A stretch of DNA of 64,000 bases from JASLEW01 sp035544875 (GCA_035544875.1 DASZZP010000021.1:248001-312000); one strand, 5' to 3'. Counted from the stretch's first letter, positions 25,357 through 35,151 are shown. The notes: generated from the letters alone by a model not told the origin. Made by a program: numbers and translations.

Positions 25357-26349
25357 ATGTGCGTCCGTATCGGCAAGGCGGCGGTCTTTTCGCTCCTCCT
25401 GCTGCTCCTGAGCGTTCCCCTCCGGGCTCAGGCGTGGGCCGGGAAGGGCCGTCTGCAAGGGCTCATCAAGGACCAGCAGGGGCATCCGATCGAGGGGGCC
25501 AAGGTCACGCTGCGCCCGGGCGCGCCTCCGGTCAAGGCCGAGGCGCCGGGCCCGGCCCCTCTCACCACCAACAAGGAAGGCAAGTGGACCATCCTCGGCC
25601 TCACCGGCGGATCGTGGGGGGTGCTGATCGAGAAGGACGGCTACATGGTCTCGGAAGGCCAGATCCAGGTCAACGAGTTCGGGTCCGTCCCCCCGATCAT
25701 CATCGAGCTCAAGCCGGCCCCCAAGGAGGTGCCGAGGGAGCCGAGCGAGGCACAGAAGAAGGCCCAGCAGGCGGTCGAGCTGATCCAGCAGGGAAACGCC
25801 GCCCTGCAGGCGGGGCAGACCGCCGAGGCGCGCGAGGCCTACCTGAAATCGCTCGACCTGCTCGAGCCCGCCAACAAGCCCGACGTCCTGCGGGCCATCG
25901 CGCGCACCTACTACGATGAGGCGAGCAAGGCCAAGACCAAGCAGGAGAAGAACGCCAAGCTGGAAGAGGCCATCGGCGCCCTGAAACAGGCGCTCGCGAT
26001 CAAGCCCGACGACTCCGACGCGGCGCAGCTCCTCGCTTCCGCCCTGATGGACGTGGGCAAGCAGGCAGAGGCCCAGACCTACATCGCCGGCAAGAAGATC
26101 AGCGCCGACACCCTGATCAGCGTCGGGATCAAGTTCTACAACGACAAGAAGCTCGACAAGGCGCTCGAGCAGTTCAGCCGCGCCGTGCAAGAGAACCCGC
26201 AGCTCGCCGACGCCTACTACTACCGCGGCCTGGTCTACCTCAACATGAGCAAGGTGCCGGAGGCCAAGGCCGACTTCCAGAAGCTGCTCGAGATCGACCC
26301 GAACAGCAAGTTCGCGCCCGAGGTCCGGGAGTACCTGAAGTCGCTCTGA
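25357..26349 (+). CDS. Exported TPR protein with carboxypeptidase-regulatory domain
   Basis: A 330-residue periplasmic or anchored protein. A signal peptide (AAVFSLLLLLLSVPLRAQA) is followed by a carboxypeptidase-regulatory-like fold (about 28-110; GRLQGLIKDQQGHPIEGAKV) and TPR units from about 130 to the end (DAYYYRGLVYLNMSKVPEAK, EIDPNSKFAPEVREYL). ATG 25357 has AAGGAGG 6 nt upstream and is preferred to an in-frame ATG at 25285. It opens a run of five co-directional genes with small gaps or overlaps, all with TPRs. Its domain pairing echoes the receptor before it, so it may be a partner of that receptor; this is inference. Confidence 0.85.
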   Translation: MCVRIGKAAVFSLLLLLLSVPLRAQAWAGKGRLQGLIKDQQGHPIEGAKVTLRPGAPPVKAEAPGPAPLTTNKEGKWTILGLTGGSWGVLIEKDGYMVSEGQIQVNEFGSVPPIIIELKPAPKEVPREPSEAQKKAQQAVELIQQGNAALQAGQTAEAREAYLKSLDLLEPANKPDVLRAIARTYYDEASKAKTKQEKNAKLEEAIGALKQALAIKPDDSDAAQLLASALMDVGKQAEAQTYIAGKKISADTLISVGIKFYNDKKLDKALEQFSRAVQENPQLADAYYYRGLVYLNMSKVPEAKADFQKLLEIDPNSKFAPEVREYLKSL

Positions 26350-26375
26350 GCCCCGCCTCCATCCCTCCCGCCGCA

Positions 26376-28637
26376 ATGAGGCCGCCTCCTCTCCCCCCAG
26401 CGCCGCCGACGCGCCGGGTGGCGCGCGTCCCCGGCGCAGCGGCGGTCAGCGCAAGGGCGGGGTTGATCGCCGGAGTGGCGGTCCTCGCCACGCTGGTTTT
26501 TTTCGGGTCGCAAGCGCGACGCGCGCCGAACCGCGAAGACGCGGCAGCGGACCTCGGACCGTCGCTCGCCGGGGCCGACGTCGTCCTCATCACGATCGAT
26601 ACCCTGCGCGCCGACGCCCTGGGATTTGCCGGCAACCGCCGCGCCTCGACCCCGACGCTCGACCGACTCGCCGCCGCGGGCAGGGTCTTCACCGATGCCC
26701 ATGCCCACAACGTCGTCACGCTGCCCTCGCACGCCAACATCCTGACCGGCCTCTATCCCTACCAGCACGGGGTCCGCGACAACGCCGGCTTCGCCCTGCC
26801 GGCCTCGGTGCCCACCCTCGGCACACTGCTGCGGCGGGCGGGCTACGCCACCGGCGCCGTCGTGGCCGCCTTTCCCCTCGATGCCCGCTTCGGCCTCGGC
26901 CGCGGCTTCGATCTCTACGACGACAACTTCCCGCGCGGCTCGAACCCGGACCAGTTCCTGCTCGCCGAGCGGCGCGGCGACGAGGTAGTGCGGGCAGCCC
27001 TGCGGTGGTGGAACGGCCGGCGTGGCAGCCGGCGGTTCCTGTGGGCCCATCTCTACGATCCGCACGCTCCCTATGAGCCTCCCGAGCCCTTTGCCAGCCG
27101 CTTCCGCGAGCACCCCTACCTGGGGGAGGTCGCGGCGGCCGACTCCTTCCTGGCGCCGCTGCTCGGACCGTTCCTCGACGGCAAAGACGGAAGAGATCCG
27201 CCGGCGCTGGTCATCGTGACCGCCGATCACGGCGAGTCGCTGGGCGAGCACGGCGAGCTGACACACGGGCTCTTTGCCTACGAGGCGACGCTCAAGGTGC
27301 CGCTGCTCATCTGGTGGCCGGGCGTGCAGCCCGGCCGCGACGGCCGGCCGGCGCGTCACGTCGACATCGTGCCGACGGTCTTGCAGGCGCTGCGGCTCGC
27401 CCGGCCGGCAGGGCTTCCCGGGCGCTCGCTGCTCGGCCCGCCTGCCGCGGCCGCCGTGCCGGCCTATTTCGAGGCGCTCACCGCCAACCTCCAACGCGGC
27501 TGGGCGCCGTTGCGCGGCATGCTGCGCGAGCGCCAGAAGCTGATCGACCTGCCGCTGCCGGAGCTCTATGACCTCGCCGACGACCCGGGCGAGAGCCGCA
27601 ACCTGTTTGCCGCGGCGGTCGCCGGCCGGCCCGCCCCCGCGGCGGCTCCCGCAGCCCGGGTGCTGCGCGCCGCCCTGGCCGCCGAGTCGGCGTGGCCGGC
27701 ACCCTCCCAACCGGCGGCGAAGCCGGTTAGCTCCGAAGAGGAGGCGCGGCTGCGCAGCCTCGGCTATAGCGCCGGCCGCACCGTCGCACCGCCGCCGGGG
27801 CCGCCGGGGCCGCCGGGGCCGCCGGCGGGAGGCGTCTACACCGCCGACGACGACCCCAAGCGGCTGATCGGGCTCGACCAAGAGATCCACCAGGCCATCG
27901 AGCTCTACGCCCACCGCCGCTTCGCCGAATCTGCGGCGCTGGCGCGCGAGGTGGTGGCGGCGCGCCCCACGATGAGCGAGGGCTATGTGCAGCTGGCCGT
28001 GGCCCTGCGGCAGGGCGAGCGGCAGGAGGAGGCGATCGCCGTGCTGCGCCAGGCGCTGGCGCATGGCGCCGCCAATGCGGCGGTGCGCCGCCAGCTCGGC
28101 CTGGCGCTGACCGAGGCGAATCGGGGGAGCGAGGCGGTCGCGGTGCTGCGGCCGCTCAGCGGCGACGGCGATCCCGCCGACCTCGACGCCCTGGGCCTCG
28201 CCCTCTCCGCCGCCGGACGGCCGGCCGAAGCGGTGGCGGTGCTCGAGCAGGCGGCCGCCGCGGCCCCCAGCGATCCCAAGGCGCTCGAGGATCTGGGCGT
28301 GGTGGCGTTGCGGCTGGAGAAACCGGCGCAGGCGCGCGACTATCTCGAGCGCGCTCTCAAGCTCAACGACCGGCTGCCAATCGCCTGGAACACCCTGGGC
28401 GTCGCCCTCTATCAGCTCAAGGCGACGGCGGCGGCGCTCGACGCCTGGACGCGCGCAGCGGCGCTCGACCCCGGCCAGTTCGAGGCGCTCTACAACCTCG
28501 GCCTGGTGGCGGCGGCGCAGGGGGACCGCGAGCGGGCGAGAGGCGCCCTCACCCGCTTCGTCGCCGCCGCGCCCAAGGCGCGCTGGGGAGACGAGATCGG
28601 CAAGGCGCAGGCAGTGCTCGCAAGGCTGGGGAGATGA
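26376..28637 (+). CDS. Sulfatase-like (alkaline phosphatase superfamily) domain fused to TPRs, copy 1
   Basis: A 753-residue protein: one N-terminal membrane anchor (GLIAGVAVLATLVFFG), a sulfatase-fold domain (about 70-400; LITIDTLRADALG, TADHGESLGEHGELTHG) and about six TPR units from 500 onward. The nucleophile position carries Thr115 (VVTLPSHANIL) rather than the Cys/Ser needed for formylglycine, so a classical sulfatase reaction is unlikely; Thr is used by phospho-transferases such as LtaS-type enzymes. A proline-rich 9-nt repeat (PPG x3) links the two halves. It starts 26 nt after the TPR gene and its stop overlaps the next start (ATGA). Confidence 0.85.
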   Translation: MRPPPLPPAPPTRRVARVPGAAAVSARAGLIAGVAVLATLVFFGSQARRAPNREDAAADLGPSLAGADVVLITIDTLRADALGFAGNRRASTPTLDRLAAAGRVFTDAHAHNVVTLPSHANILTGLYPYQHGVRDNAGFALPASVPTLGTLLRRAGYATGAVVAAFPLDARFGLGRGFDLYDDNFPRGSNPDQFLLAERRGDEVVRAALRWWNGRRGSRRFLWAHLYDPHAPYEPPEPFASRFREHPYLGEVAAADSFLAPLLGPFLDGKDGRDPPALVIVTADHGESLGEHGELTHGLFAYEATLKVPLLIWWPGVQPGRDGRPARHVDIVPTVLQALRLARPAGLPGRSLLGPPAAAAVPAYFEALTANLQRGWAPLRGMLRERQKLIDLPLPELYDLADDPGESRNLFAAAVAGRPAPAAAPAARVLRAALAAESAWPAPSQPAAKPVSSEEEARLRSLGYSAGRTVAPPPGPPGPPGPPAGGVYTADDDPKRLIGLDQEIHQAIELYAHRRFAESAALAREVVAARPTMSEGYVQLAVALRQGERQEEAIAVLRQALAHGAANAAVRRQLGLALTEANRGSEAVAVLRPLSGDGDPADLDALGLALSAAGRPAEAVAVLEQAAAAAPSDPKALEDLGVVALRLEKPAQARDYLERALKLNDRLPIAWNTLGVALYQLKATAAALDAWTRAAALDPGQFEALYNLGLVAAAQGDRERARGALTRFVAAAPKARWGDEIGKAQAVLARLGR
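27792..27827 (+). repeat. 9-nt tandem repeat encoding PPG units
   Basis: Four copies of CCGCCGGGG (last one CCGCCGGCG), in frame, in the linker between the sulfatase-like and TPR domains of the gene at 26376. Confidence 0.8.
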
Positions 28638-31021
28638 GACTGGTGCGCATGGGCCGCGGCGGCGGAGTCGCCGGACTCGGCCTGGCCATCACCAGCCTGG
28701 TGCCGGCCTCCTGCGCGCGCGGGCCCGAGAGCCAGGTCTTCCCCGGCGCGCCGATCGTGCTGATCTCGATCGACACCCTGCGCTCCGATCACCTGCCAGC
28801 CTATGGCTATCGCGGCGTCGCAACCCCGGCGATCGACGGCTTGCGCCGGGATGCGCTGCTCTTCGAGAGGGCCTATAGTCACTACCCGATGACGCTCCCC
28901 TCCCATGTCTCGATCTTGTCGGGCGAGCTGCCGCCGGTGCACGGGGTGCGCGACAACGTCGGCTACCGGTTCGACGCCGAGGGGCATCCTTACCTTCCGC
29001 GCCTGCTCAAGGTGGGTGGCTACGAAACGGGCGCCTTCGTCTCCGCCTCGGTCTTGCAGGCGGAGACCGGCGTGGCGGCCGGCTTCGACACCTACGACGA
29101 TCATTTCGGGGAAGCGACGCCGGACGAGCCCGTGGTTGAGCGCCCGGGCAGCGAGACGGTGCGCCTTGCGCTGGAGTGGGTCGAGCGGCAGCAGAGCAAA
29201 CCGTTCTTCCTCTTCGTCCACCTCTACGAACCGCACGCCCCCTACCATCCGCCCGAGCCCTTCGCCTCGCGTTACCGGCTCGCCTACGACGGTGAGATCG
29301 CCACCGCCGACGCGGCGGTGGGCAGCCTGCTCGCCGAGCTCAAACACCTGGGCGTCTATGACCGCGCGATCATCGTCCTGCTCTCGGATCATGGCGAGGG
29401 GCTCGGCGAGCACGGCGAAGCCGCGCATGGTTTCCTGCTCTATCGCGACACCCTCCAGGTGCCGTTGCTGCTCAAGCTCCCGGGCAGCGCCCTGGCCGGC
29501 GCCAGCGTCGCCGCGCCGGCGCAGCTCGTCGACGTCCTGCCGACCTTGACGGCGCTTGCCGGGGTAGCCGCGCCGCCCGGATTGCGCGGCCAGAGCCTCC
29601 TCGTCCTGCTGCGGCCGGAGGCCGCAAGGACGCCGCGGCCGATCTACTCCGAGACCGTCGCGTCGCGCATCCACCTGGGCTGGAGCGCGCTCACATCGGT
29701 CGTCGAGGACCGGCTGCACCTGATCGACGGGCCGCAGGCGGAGCTCTTCGATCTGGCCGCCGACCCCGGCGAATCGGACAACGTGGCCGGCGCGCAGCGC
29801 CGGGCGTTCGCGGCCATGCGGCAGTCGGCGCGAGAGCTCTTCCGGCCGGTCGCGGCGCCGCGGCCGGTCGATGCCGAGACCGCCGCCAAGCTGGCGGCGC
29901 TCGGCTACGTGGCCGGCGGAGCTGCCGCGGCCGCGGATGCCGAGAGGGACGGTGACCGCCCGGACCCCCGGACTCAGCGCCAGGCGATGAAGCTGATAGA
30001 GAGCGCCTCTCTCGCTGCCCAGGAGAGGCGCTGGGCCGACGCCGTGCCGCTCTACCAGCAGATGCTGGCTGCCAACCCGCGCATGGTCGACATCTATTTC
30101 TTGCTCGGCCACGCCTATCGCCACCTAGGGCACCGCGACGACGCGGTGCGGGCTTACCAGGATGCGTTCAGGGCCGCGGCAGGCTCCGCTCCGGCGGCCT
30201 ACGGCGTGGCCCAGGAGCTGCTGCAGCTCGGGCTGCCGGAGCAGGCCCGGATCTTCGCCGACCTCGCGGCCGGCGCCTTCCCCGACCTGACCAGTTTCCT
30301 GCAAGCCAAGGTCGCCCTGGCGCGCAGCGACCCAACCTCCGCGCTCGCCTGGCTGCGCCGCGCCGGCAAGCCGGCGCCGCCCGAGCTCGCCGGATCGGTT
30401 GGCGTGGCGCTGGCGCGGGCCGGGCAGAGCGAGGAGGCGTTGGCGCTGCTCGCGCCGCTGGCCGCCCCGGCCGCGAACCCTGCTCAGACCAGCCAAACCA
30501 ATCAAACCAATCAAACCAGTCCAGCCATCCTGCGCGCCCTCGGCATCGTGCTCTCCGACGGCGGCCGCAACCGCGAAGCGGTCGGGGTGCTGGAGCAGGC
30601 GATCGCGGCCGATCCCAAGGACGCCCTCGCCTGTCAGGCGCTCGGCATCGCCCGGCTGCGGTTGGAGCAACCCCAGGAGGCGCGGCGGCAGCTCGAACGG
30701 GCGCTCGCCCTCGACCCGCGGTTACCCGACGCATGGAACACCCTGGGCGTCGTGCTCTTCCAGCTCGCGGGGCCCGAGCCGGCGCTCGGCGCTTGGCGCC
30801 GCGCCCTGGCCATCGATCCCCAGCAGTACGAGGCGCTGCTCAACGTCGGCTTGGTGAGCGCGGCGGCGGGAAGGCGCGGCGAGGCGCGGCAGGCGCTCGA
30901 GCGCTTCGTCGCCGCGGCCCCCGCGGCTCATTTCGGCCCTGACATCGCCAAGGCGCAGGCGCTCTTGCGCAAGTTAAGACGAAACTCGCTTCGTGCCCCA
31001 GGGGGAGGCGGTGGGGGCTAG
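28634..31021 (+). CDS. Sulfatase-like domain fused to TPRs, copy 2
   Basis: A 795-residue paralogue of copy 1. A short hydrophobic N-terminus with a Cys (ITSLVPASCARGPESQ) suggests a lipoprotein-like or cleaved export signal. The sulfatase-fold domain covers about 35-400 (ISIDTLRSDHLPAYGYRG; LSDHGEGLGEHGEAAHG) with Thr87 at the nucleophile position (MTLPSHVSIL), followed by TPR units to the end. An in-frame 9-nt repeat at 30488-30523 inserts TSQTNQTNQTSP between two TPRs. The ATG overlaps the previous stop, and its end overlaps the next frame, so the three fusions are translationally coupled. Confidence 0.85.
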   Translation: MRLVRMGRGGGVAGLGLAITSLVPASCARGPESQVFPGAPIVLISIDTLRSDHLPAYGYRGVATPAIDGLRRDALLFERAYSHYPMTLPSHVSILSGELPPVHGVRDNVGYRFDAEGHPYLPRLLKVGGYETGAFVSASVLQAETGVAAGFDTYDDHFGEATPDEPVVERPGSETVRLALEWVERQQSKPFFLFVHLYEPHAPYHPPEPFASRYRLAYDGEIATADAAVGSLLAELKHLGVYDRAIIVLLSDHGEGLGEHGEAAHGFLLYRDTLQVPLLLKLPGSALAGASVAAPAQLVDVLPTLTALAGVAAPPGLRGQSLLVLLRPEAARTPRPIYSETVASRIHLGWSALTSVVEDRLHLIDGPQAELFDLAADPGESDNVAGAQRRAFAAMRQSARELFRPVAAPRPVDAETAAKLAALGYVAGGAAAAADAERDGDRPDPRTQRQAMKLIESASLAAQERRWADAVPLYQQMLAANPRMVDIYFLLGHAYRHLGHRDDAVRAYQDAFRAAAGSAPAAYGVAQELLQLGLPEQARIFADLAAGAFPDLTSFLQAKVALARSDPTSALAWLRRAGKPAPPELAGSVGVALARAGQSEEALALLAPLAAPAANPAQTSQTNQTNQTSPAILRALGIVLSDGGRNREAVGVLEQAIAADPKDALACQALGIARLRLEQPQEARRQLERALALDPRLPDAWNTLGVVLFQLAGPEPALGAWRRALAIDPQQYEALLNVGLVSAAAGRRGEARQALERFVAAAPAAHFGPDIAKAQALLRKLRRNSLRAPGGGGGG
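30488..30523 (+). repeat. 9-nt tandem repeat inside a TPR region
   Basis: Four units (ACCAGCCAA, ACCAATCAA twice, ACCAGTCCA) encode TSQ-TNQ-TNQ-TSP. The A+T-rich units contrast with the surrounding GC-rich coding sequence. Confidence 0.85.
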
Positions 31022-33332
31022 AACCTTGACGCGGCGAGGGCCAGCGCGGGCCTGCGGCCGGATCTGCGGGCAGCCGACCCGGGCACGCTCTTCTCGGGGG
31101 GTAGCTGCCGCGGCAGCGGTCCTGCTCGCCGCGTTGCCGCTCTCCTCGGCCGCCTGCCGCGGCAGGGAAGGGGGGGCCGGCGGGCCCTTTCCGGCGGCGC
31201 CGGTCGTCCTCATCTCGATCGACACGCTGCGCTCCGATCATCTGCCGCTCTACGGCTACCGCGCGGTCGAGACTCCGGCCATCGACGCCCTGGGCAGGGA
31301 CGGGATCGTCTTCGAAAGCGCCTGGAGCCATGTCCCCCTGACGCTGCCGTCGCACCTCTCGATCTTGACCGGCCGCCTGCCGGGCGAGCACGGGGTGCGC
31401 GACAACATCGGCTATCACTTCGACCCGGGGAAGCTCGACGATCTCCCGATGGCCCTGGGCAAGGCGGGGTACAAGACCGGCGGCGCGGTTTCAGCCTACG
31501 TGCTGCGGCGGGAGACCGGCGTCGCCCGCGGGTTCGACTTCTACGATTCGCAGATCGAGGTCCAGCTCAACGAGGCGCTGGGGCGGAGCCAGCGGCCCGG
31601 CAAGGAGACCGCGGCGGTGGCGCTCGACTGGCTGCGGCGGGTCGCCGGCGGGCCGTTCTTCCTCTTCCTGCACCTCTACGAGCCGCACGCTCCCTACACG
31701 CCGCCCGAGCCGTTCGCGTCGCGCTACAAGGACAACCCTTACGATGGCGAGATCGCCACCGCCGACGCCGTGGTGGGCGACGTGATCGCCGAGCTCGAGC
31801 GCCTCGGCCTCTACGACCGCGCCGTCGTGATCCTGCTCTCGGACCACGGCGAAGGGCTCGGCGAGCACGGCGAGCGCGAGCATGGCATCCTGCTCTACCG
31901 CACCACGCTGCAGGTGCCGCTGCTGCTCAAGCTGCCGGGGTCGCGGCTGGCCGGCAGCCGGGTCGGCGAGGCCGCGCAGCTGATCGACGTCTACCCGACG
32001 GTCCTGTCGCTGCTGGGGCTGCCGGTGCCGGCCGGGCTGGCGGGGCAGCCGCTGCTCGCGCTGCTCCGGCCGGCGGCGCCCTCCAACCCCTCTAGCCCCT
32101 CCAAGACTTCGCGCGAGATCTACTCGGAGACCGTTTATCCGCGGCTGCACTACGGCTGGAGCGAGCTCAGCTCGCTGCTGCGGGAGCGCTTCCACTACAT
32201 CCATGGCCCAGACCCCGAGCTTTACGACCTGACCGCCGATCCCGGCGAGCTGCGCAACAGCCGCGCCAGCGAGCGCCGCACCGCGGCGGCGCTGCGCGAC
32301 CGGGTGCGGGCCTACGAGCGCCAGCTCGCCGCGCCGGCGGCGGAAGATCAAGAGACGGTGCGCAAGCTGACCGCGCTCGGCTACGCCGCCGGCGCGCTGC
32401 AGCCCGCGGCGGGCGAGATCCTGCCCGATCCCAAGACGCGCATCGGCAGCCTTGCCGATCTCAACCGCGCCATGACCCTGCTCTACCAGCGCCGCTATGA
32501 CGAGGCCATCCCGGTCTTCCGCCACGCCCTGGAGGTCAATCCGAAGCTGGTGGACGGCTGGGAGCACCTGGGGCAGGCGCTGCACCAGGTCGGCCGGCGC
32601 CCCGAGGCGCTGCAGGCATTCGAAAAGGCGATGACCCTCTCCGGCGGCATGCCCCACCTCGCGCTGGCGACCGGCGGGCTGCTGCTCGACATGGGCCGGC
32701 TCGACGAGGCGCAGAAGCACGCCGAGCTGGCGCTTCAGGTCAGCCCGGGCCCTGCCCAAAGCCTGCTGGCGAAGGTCGCCTTCGCCCGCCGCCAGCCGGA
32801 GGCCGCCGAGAAGGCGGCGCGCGCCGCCCTGGCGGCCGAGGGGCTGAAGGTCGAGCCGCTGCTCACGCTGGCGCGGGTGCGGGTGCTCCAGGGGAAGCTC
32901 GGAGAGGCACTGGCGTTCGCCGATCAGGCGCAGCAGGAGCTGGCACGCAATGCCGCGGACCAGGATTTCCCGAGCATCGATTTCGTGCGCGGCGACATCC
33001 TCGGCCGGCTGCACCGCGACGGCGAAGCGGAGCAGGCCTTCCTGCATGGAATCCAGCACTTTCCCACTGATCCGCGCGCCTACGCCAGCCTGGCGCTGCT
33101 CTATGCTTCGCAGGAGCGCGAGGCGGAGGCGGTCGCCACCTTGCGGCGGATGGTGGAGGCCAATGAATCGCCGGTCAGCTACGCCGAGGCGGTGCAGACA
33201 CTGCGCATTCTCGGCGACCCCCGGGGGGCCGCGGCGTTGCTGCGGCAGGCACTCGGCCGCTTTCCGCAAAGCACTGAGCTCCGGGCGCTGGCCGGAGCGA
33301 GCCGACCTCCGGGAAGTGCCGCACGTCCATAG
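30993..33332 (+). CDS. Sulfatase-like domain fused to TPRs, copy 3
   Basis: The third paralogue, up to 779 residues. An export signal with a possible lipobox (AAALPLSSAAC region) is followed by the sulfatase-fold domain (LISIDTLRSDHLPLYGYRAV; LLSDHGEGLGEHGEREHG) with Thr117 in LTLPSHLSIL, and TPR units from about 480. The start is uncertain: GTG at 30993 overlaps copy 2 by 29 nt; GTG at 31011 is an alternative but GGAGG is too close to it. The last ten codons and the stop come from a dispersed palindromic repeat (33301-33345), which gives the C-terminus SRPPGSAARP. Confidence 0.84.
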   Translation: MPQGEAVGARTLTRRGPARACGRICGQPTRARSSRGVAAAAAVLLAALPLSSAACRGREGGAGGPFPAAPVVLISIDTLRSDHLPLYGYRAVETPAIDALGRDGIVFESAWSHVPLTLPSHLSILTGRLPGEHGVRDNIGYHFDPGKLDDLPMALGKAGYKTGGAVSAYVLRRETGVARGFDFYDSQIEVQLNEALGRSQRPGKETAAVALDWLRRVAGGPFFLFLHLYEPHAPYTPPEPFASRYKDNPYDGEIATADAVVGDVIAELERLGLYDRAVVILLSDHGEGLGEHGEREHGILLYRTTLQVPLLLKLPGSRLAGSRVGEAAQLIDVYPTVLSLLGLPVPAGLAGQPLLALLRPAAPSNPSSPSKTSREIYSETVYPRLHYGWSELSSLLRERFHYIHGPDPELYDLTADPGELRNSRASERRTAAALRDRVRAYERQLAAPAAEDQETVRKLTALGYAAGALQPAAGEILPDPKTRIGSLADLNRAMTLLYQRRYDEAIPVFRHALEVNPKLVDGWEHLGQALHQVGRRPEALQAFEKAMTLSGGMPHLALATGGLLLDMGRLDEAQKHAELALQVSPGPAQSLLAKVAFARRQPEAAEKAARAALAAEGLKVEPLLTLARVRVLQGKLGEALAFADQAQQELARNAADQDFPSIDFVRGDILGRLHRDGEAEQAFLHGIQHFPTDPRAYASLALLYASQEREAEAVATLRRMVEANESPVSYAEAVQTLRILGDPRGAAALLRQALGRFPQSTELRALAGASRPPGSAARP
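32079..32114 (+). repeat. 9-nt tandem repeat in sulfatase-like copy 3
   Basis: CCCTCCAAC, CCCTCTAGC, CCCTCCAAG and ACTTCGCGC encode PSN-PSS-PSK-TSR, inserted in frame before the conserved EIYSET motif shared with copy 2, where this tract is absent. Confidence 0.75.
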
Positions 33333-33345
33333 CCGGACGTGTGGC
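33301..33345 (+). repeat. Dispersed palindromic repeat, copy A
   Basis: It contains GACCTCCGGGAAGTGCCG followed by an inverted-repeat arm (CACGTCCATAGCCGGACGTG). It overlaps the end of sulfatase-like copy 3, supplying its last codons and TAG stop. Related copies are at 36322, 48941, 44363 and 63502. Confidence 0.75.
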
Positions 33346-33399
33346 TGAGAAGAGGATCGACCTCGCCCGCGCCACCCATTGCCAATCAGGAGCCTCGCC

Positions 33400-35151
33400 A
33401 TGCGACGTCCCCACAACTCCGTCTTTCTCGGTTGTTTTCTCGCGCTGCTGACCGTGGCAGGCAGCGCCGCCCAGCGGCCCGCGGCGCCGGCCGCCGCCAC
33501 CGACGACCAGCTCTATGCCGAAGCCGCGGCCCTCACCCAGCGCGGCGACTTCAAAGGCGCCATCCAGAAGCTCGAGCCGCAACGCAAGCTGCCGTCGGCC
33601 CCGCCGCGCCTCCTCGCGCTGCTCGGCACGCTCTACGTCCAAGCGAACAGGCCCGGCGACGCGCTGGCGGTGCTCAAGCCGCTGGCCGCGCCGGACGATG
33701 CCGAGCCGGCGGTGCTCTACAACGCCGGGCGTGCCGCGCTGGCCTTGCAGCAGCCGCGCGAGGCCCAGGCCTACTTCACGCGCTCGCTTGCCAGGGACCC
33801 CGCCACCCCTGCGGCGCGCGAGCTGGGTTTGATGATGGCGCACCAGGGACGCGTGGTGGAGGGGTACTCGATGCTGCGGCCGTGGGTGATCCACAATCCG
33901 AACGACGGCGAGGCGCGGCTGGTCGCCGCCTCGCTCGCTCTCCAGCTCGAGCGCCCCGCCGAGGCACAGCAGCTGATCTCCGGGATGGCGCCGAACGACC
34001 CCGCGATCCGCCTGCTGCACGGCGAGATCCTGGTGCAGCAGGGCGACGGCAAAGGGGCCGTGGCGCTGCTGGCGCCGCTGCTGCCGGAGTCCCAGCACCC
34101 CAAGGGGATGGAGCCGGAGGTGCGGCGCAGCCTGGCCGAGGCCTACCTGCTGGCCGGGCAGCCGGCGCCGGCGGTCGAGCTGCTTCGCGGGCGGGTCGCC
34201 GGCCACCCGTCGATCGCCCTGGTGCTCGCCAAGGCCCAGCACAAGAGCGGCGACATCCTGGGCGCCATGGCGACCTTGCGCCCGTTCGTGGATCAGCTTC
34301 CCAACGACGCGCGCGGGGCGGCGGACCCGCGGGCCGCGGGGCGGGTCGCAGTGGAGTACGGGCGGCTGCTGATCGACGCCGGGCGGGTGCCGGAAGCGGT
34401 ACAGGTCCTCGACCGCGCCACTCACATCCTGCCCGAAAGCGCGGAGAGCTGGCAGGCGCTCAGCGAAGCCCAGGGTGCCGCCGGCAAGCGTCCCGAGGCA
34501 CAGGCGGCGAAGGCCAAGGCCGAGGAGCTGACCCGCGCCGGCGCGGCGGCGCGCGCGGCGGCGGCCCAGGCGGCGGCCGCGGCAGCCCAGGCGGCCGCCG
34601 TAGCGCCGACCACCTCCGCAGCCTCGGCTCCGGCGGGGCCCGAGCAGGCAGCGCCCGCGGGAGCGGACGGAAGGGCGGCCGGGGAAGCCCTGAGCGCCGA
34701 TCTGAATGCGGCGCTCACCGCGCTGGCGGAGAACAAGCCGGAAGAGGCGCTGGCGGCGGCGCGGCGCGAGATCGCGGCACAGCCGCGCGACCAGCGGGCG
34801 CGGGCGCTCGAGGTGCGATCGCTGCTGCTGCTCAAACGCGACGCCGAAGCGCTCTCGGCCGCCGACGCCGCCCTCAAGCTGGAGCCCGACAACCCCTACC
34901 TCGTCGCCCAGCGCGGCGCCGTCGAGCTGAGCCTCCACCAGCTCGCCGCCGCCGAGCGCGATCTGCGGCGCGCGCTGGAGATCGCGCCGCGGCAGACCGG
35001 AGCGATGAACGACCTCGCGGTGCTGCTGATGGACCAGGGCAAGAACGCCGAAGCCAAGGCGCTGCTCGAGCGGGCGCTGGCGATCAACCCCGAGGACCCC
35101 GCCGCCGCCGCCAACCTGCGCCGCCTGAAGGGCGGCAGCGGCGGGCCGTAA
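33400..35151 (+). CDS. Exported TPR-repeat protein
   Basis: A 583-residue protein with a signal peptide (FLGCFLALLTVAGSAAQ) and TPR or TPR-like repeats along its length (LLGTLYVQANRPGDALAVL, LYNAGRAALALQQPREAQAY, NDLAVLLMDQGKNAEAKALL). The middle third holds an Ala-rich low-complexity linker (about 385-430). ATG 33400 has AGGAG 7 nt upstream and replaces a longer in-frame start at 33379. It closes the TPR/sulfatase-like gene run and is convergent with the protease gene. It may be a scaffold for the membrane enzymes upstream; no catalytic motif was seen. Confidence 0.82.
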   Translation: MRRPHNSVFLGCFLALLTVAGSAAQRPAAPAAATDDQLYAEAAALTQRGDFKGAIQKLEPQRKLPSAPPRLLALLGTLYVQANRPGDALAVLKPLAAPDDAEPAVLYNAGRAALALQQPREAQAYFTRSLARDPATPAARELGLMMAHQGRVVEGYSMLRPWVIHNPNDGEARLVAASLALQLERPAEAQQLISGMAPNDPAIRLLHGEILVQQGDGKGAVALLAPLLPESQHPKGMEPEVRRSLAEAYLLAGQPAPAVELLRGRVAGHPSIALVLAKAQHKSGDILGAMATLRPFVDQLPNDARGAADPRAAGRVAVEYGRLLIDAGRVPEAVQVLDRATHILPESAESWQALSEAQGAAGKRPEAQAAKAKAEELTRAGAAARAAAAQAAAAAAQAAAVAPTTSAASAPAGPEQAAPAGADGRAAGEALSADLNAALTALAENKPEEALAAARREIAAQPRDQRARALEVRSLLLLKRDAEALSAADAALKLEPDNPYLVAQRGAVELSLHQLAAAERDLRRALEIAPRQTGAMNDLAVLLMDQGKNAEAKALLERALAINPEDPAAAANLRRLKGGSGGP

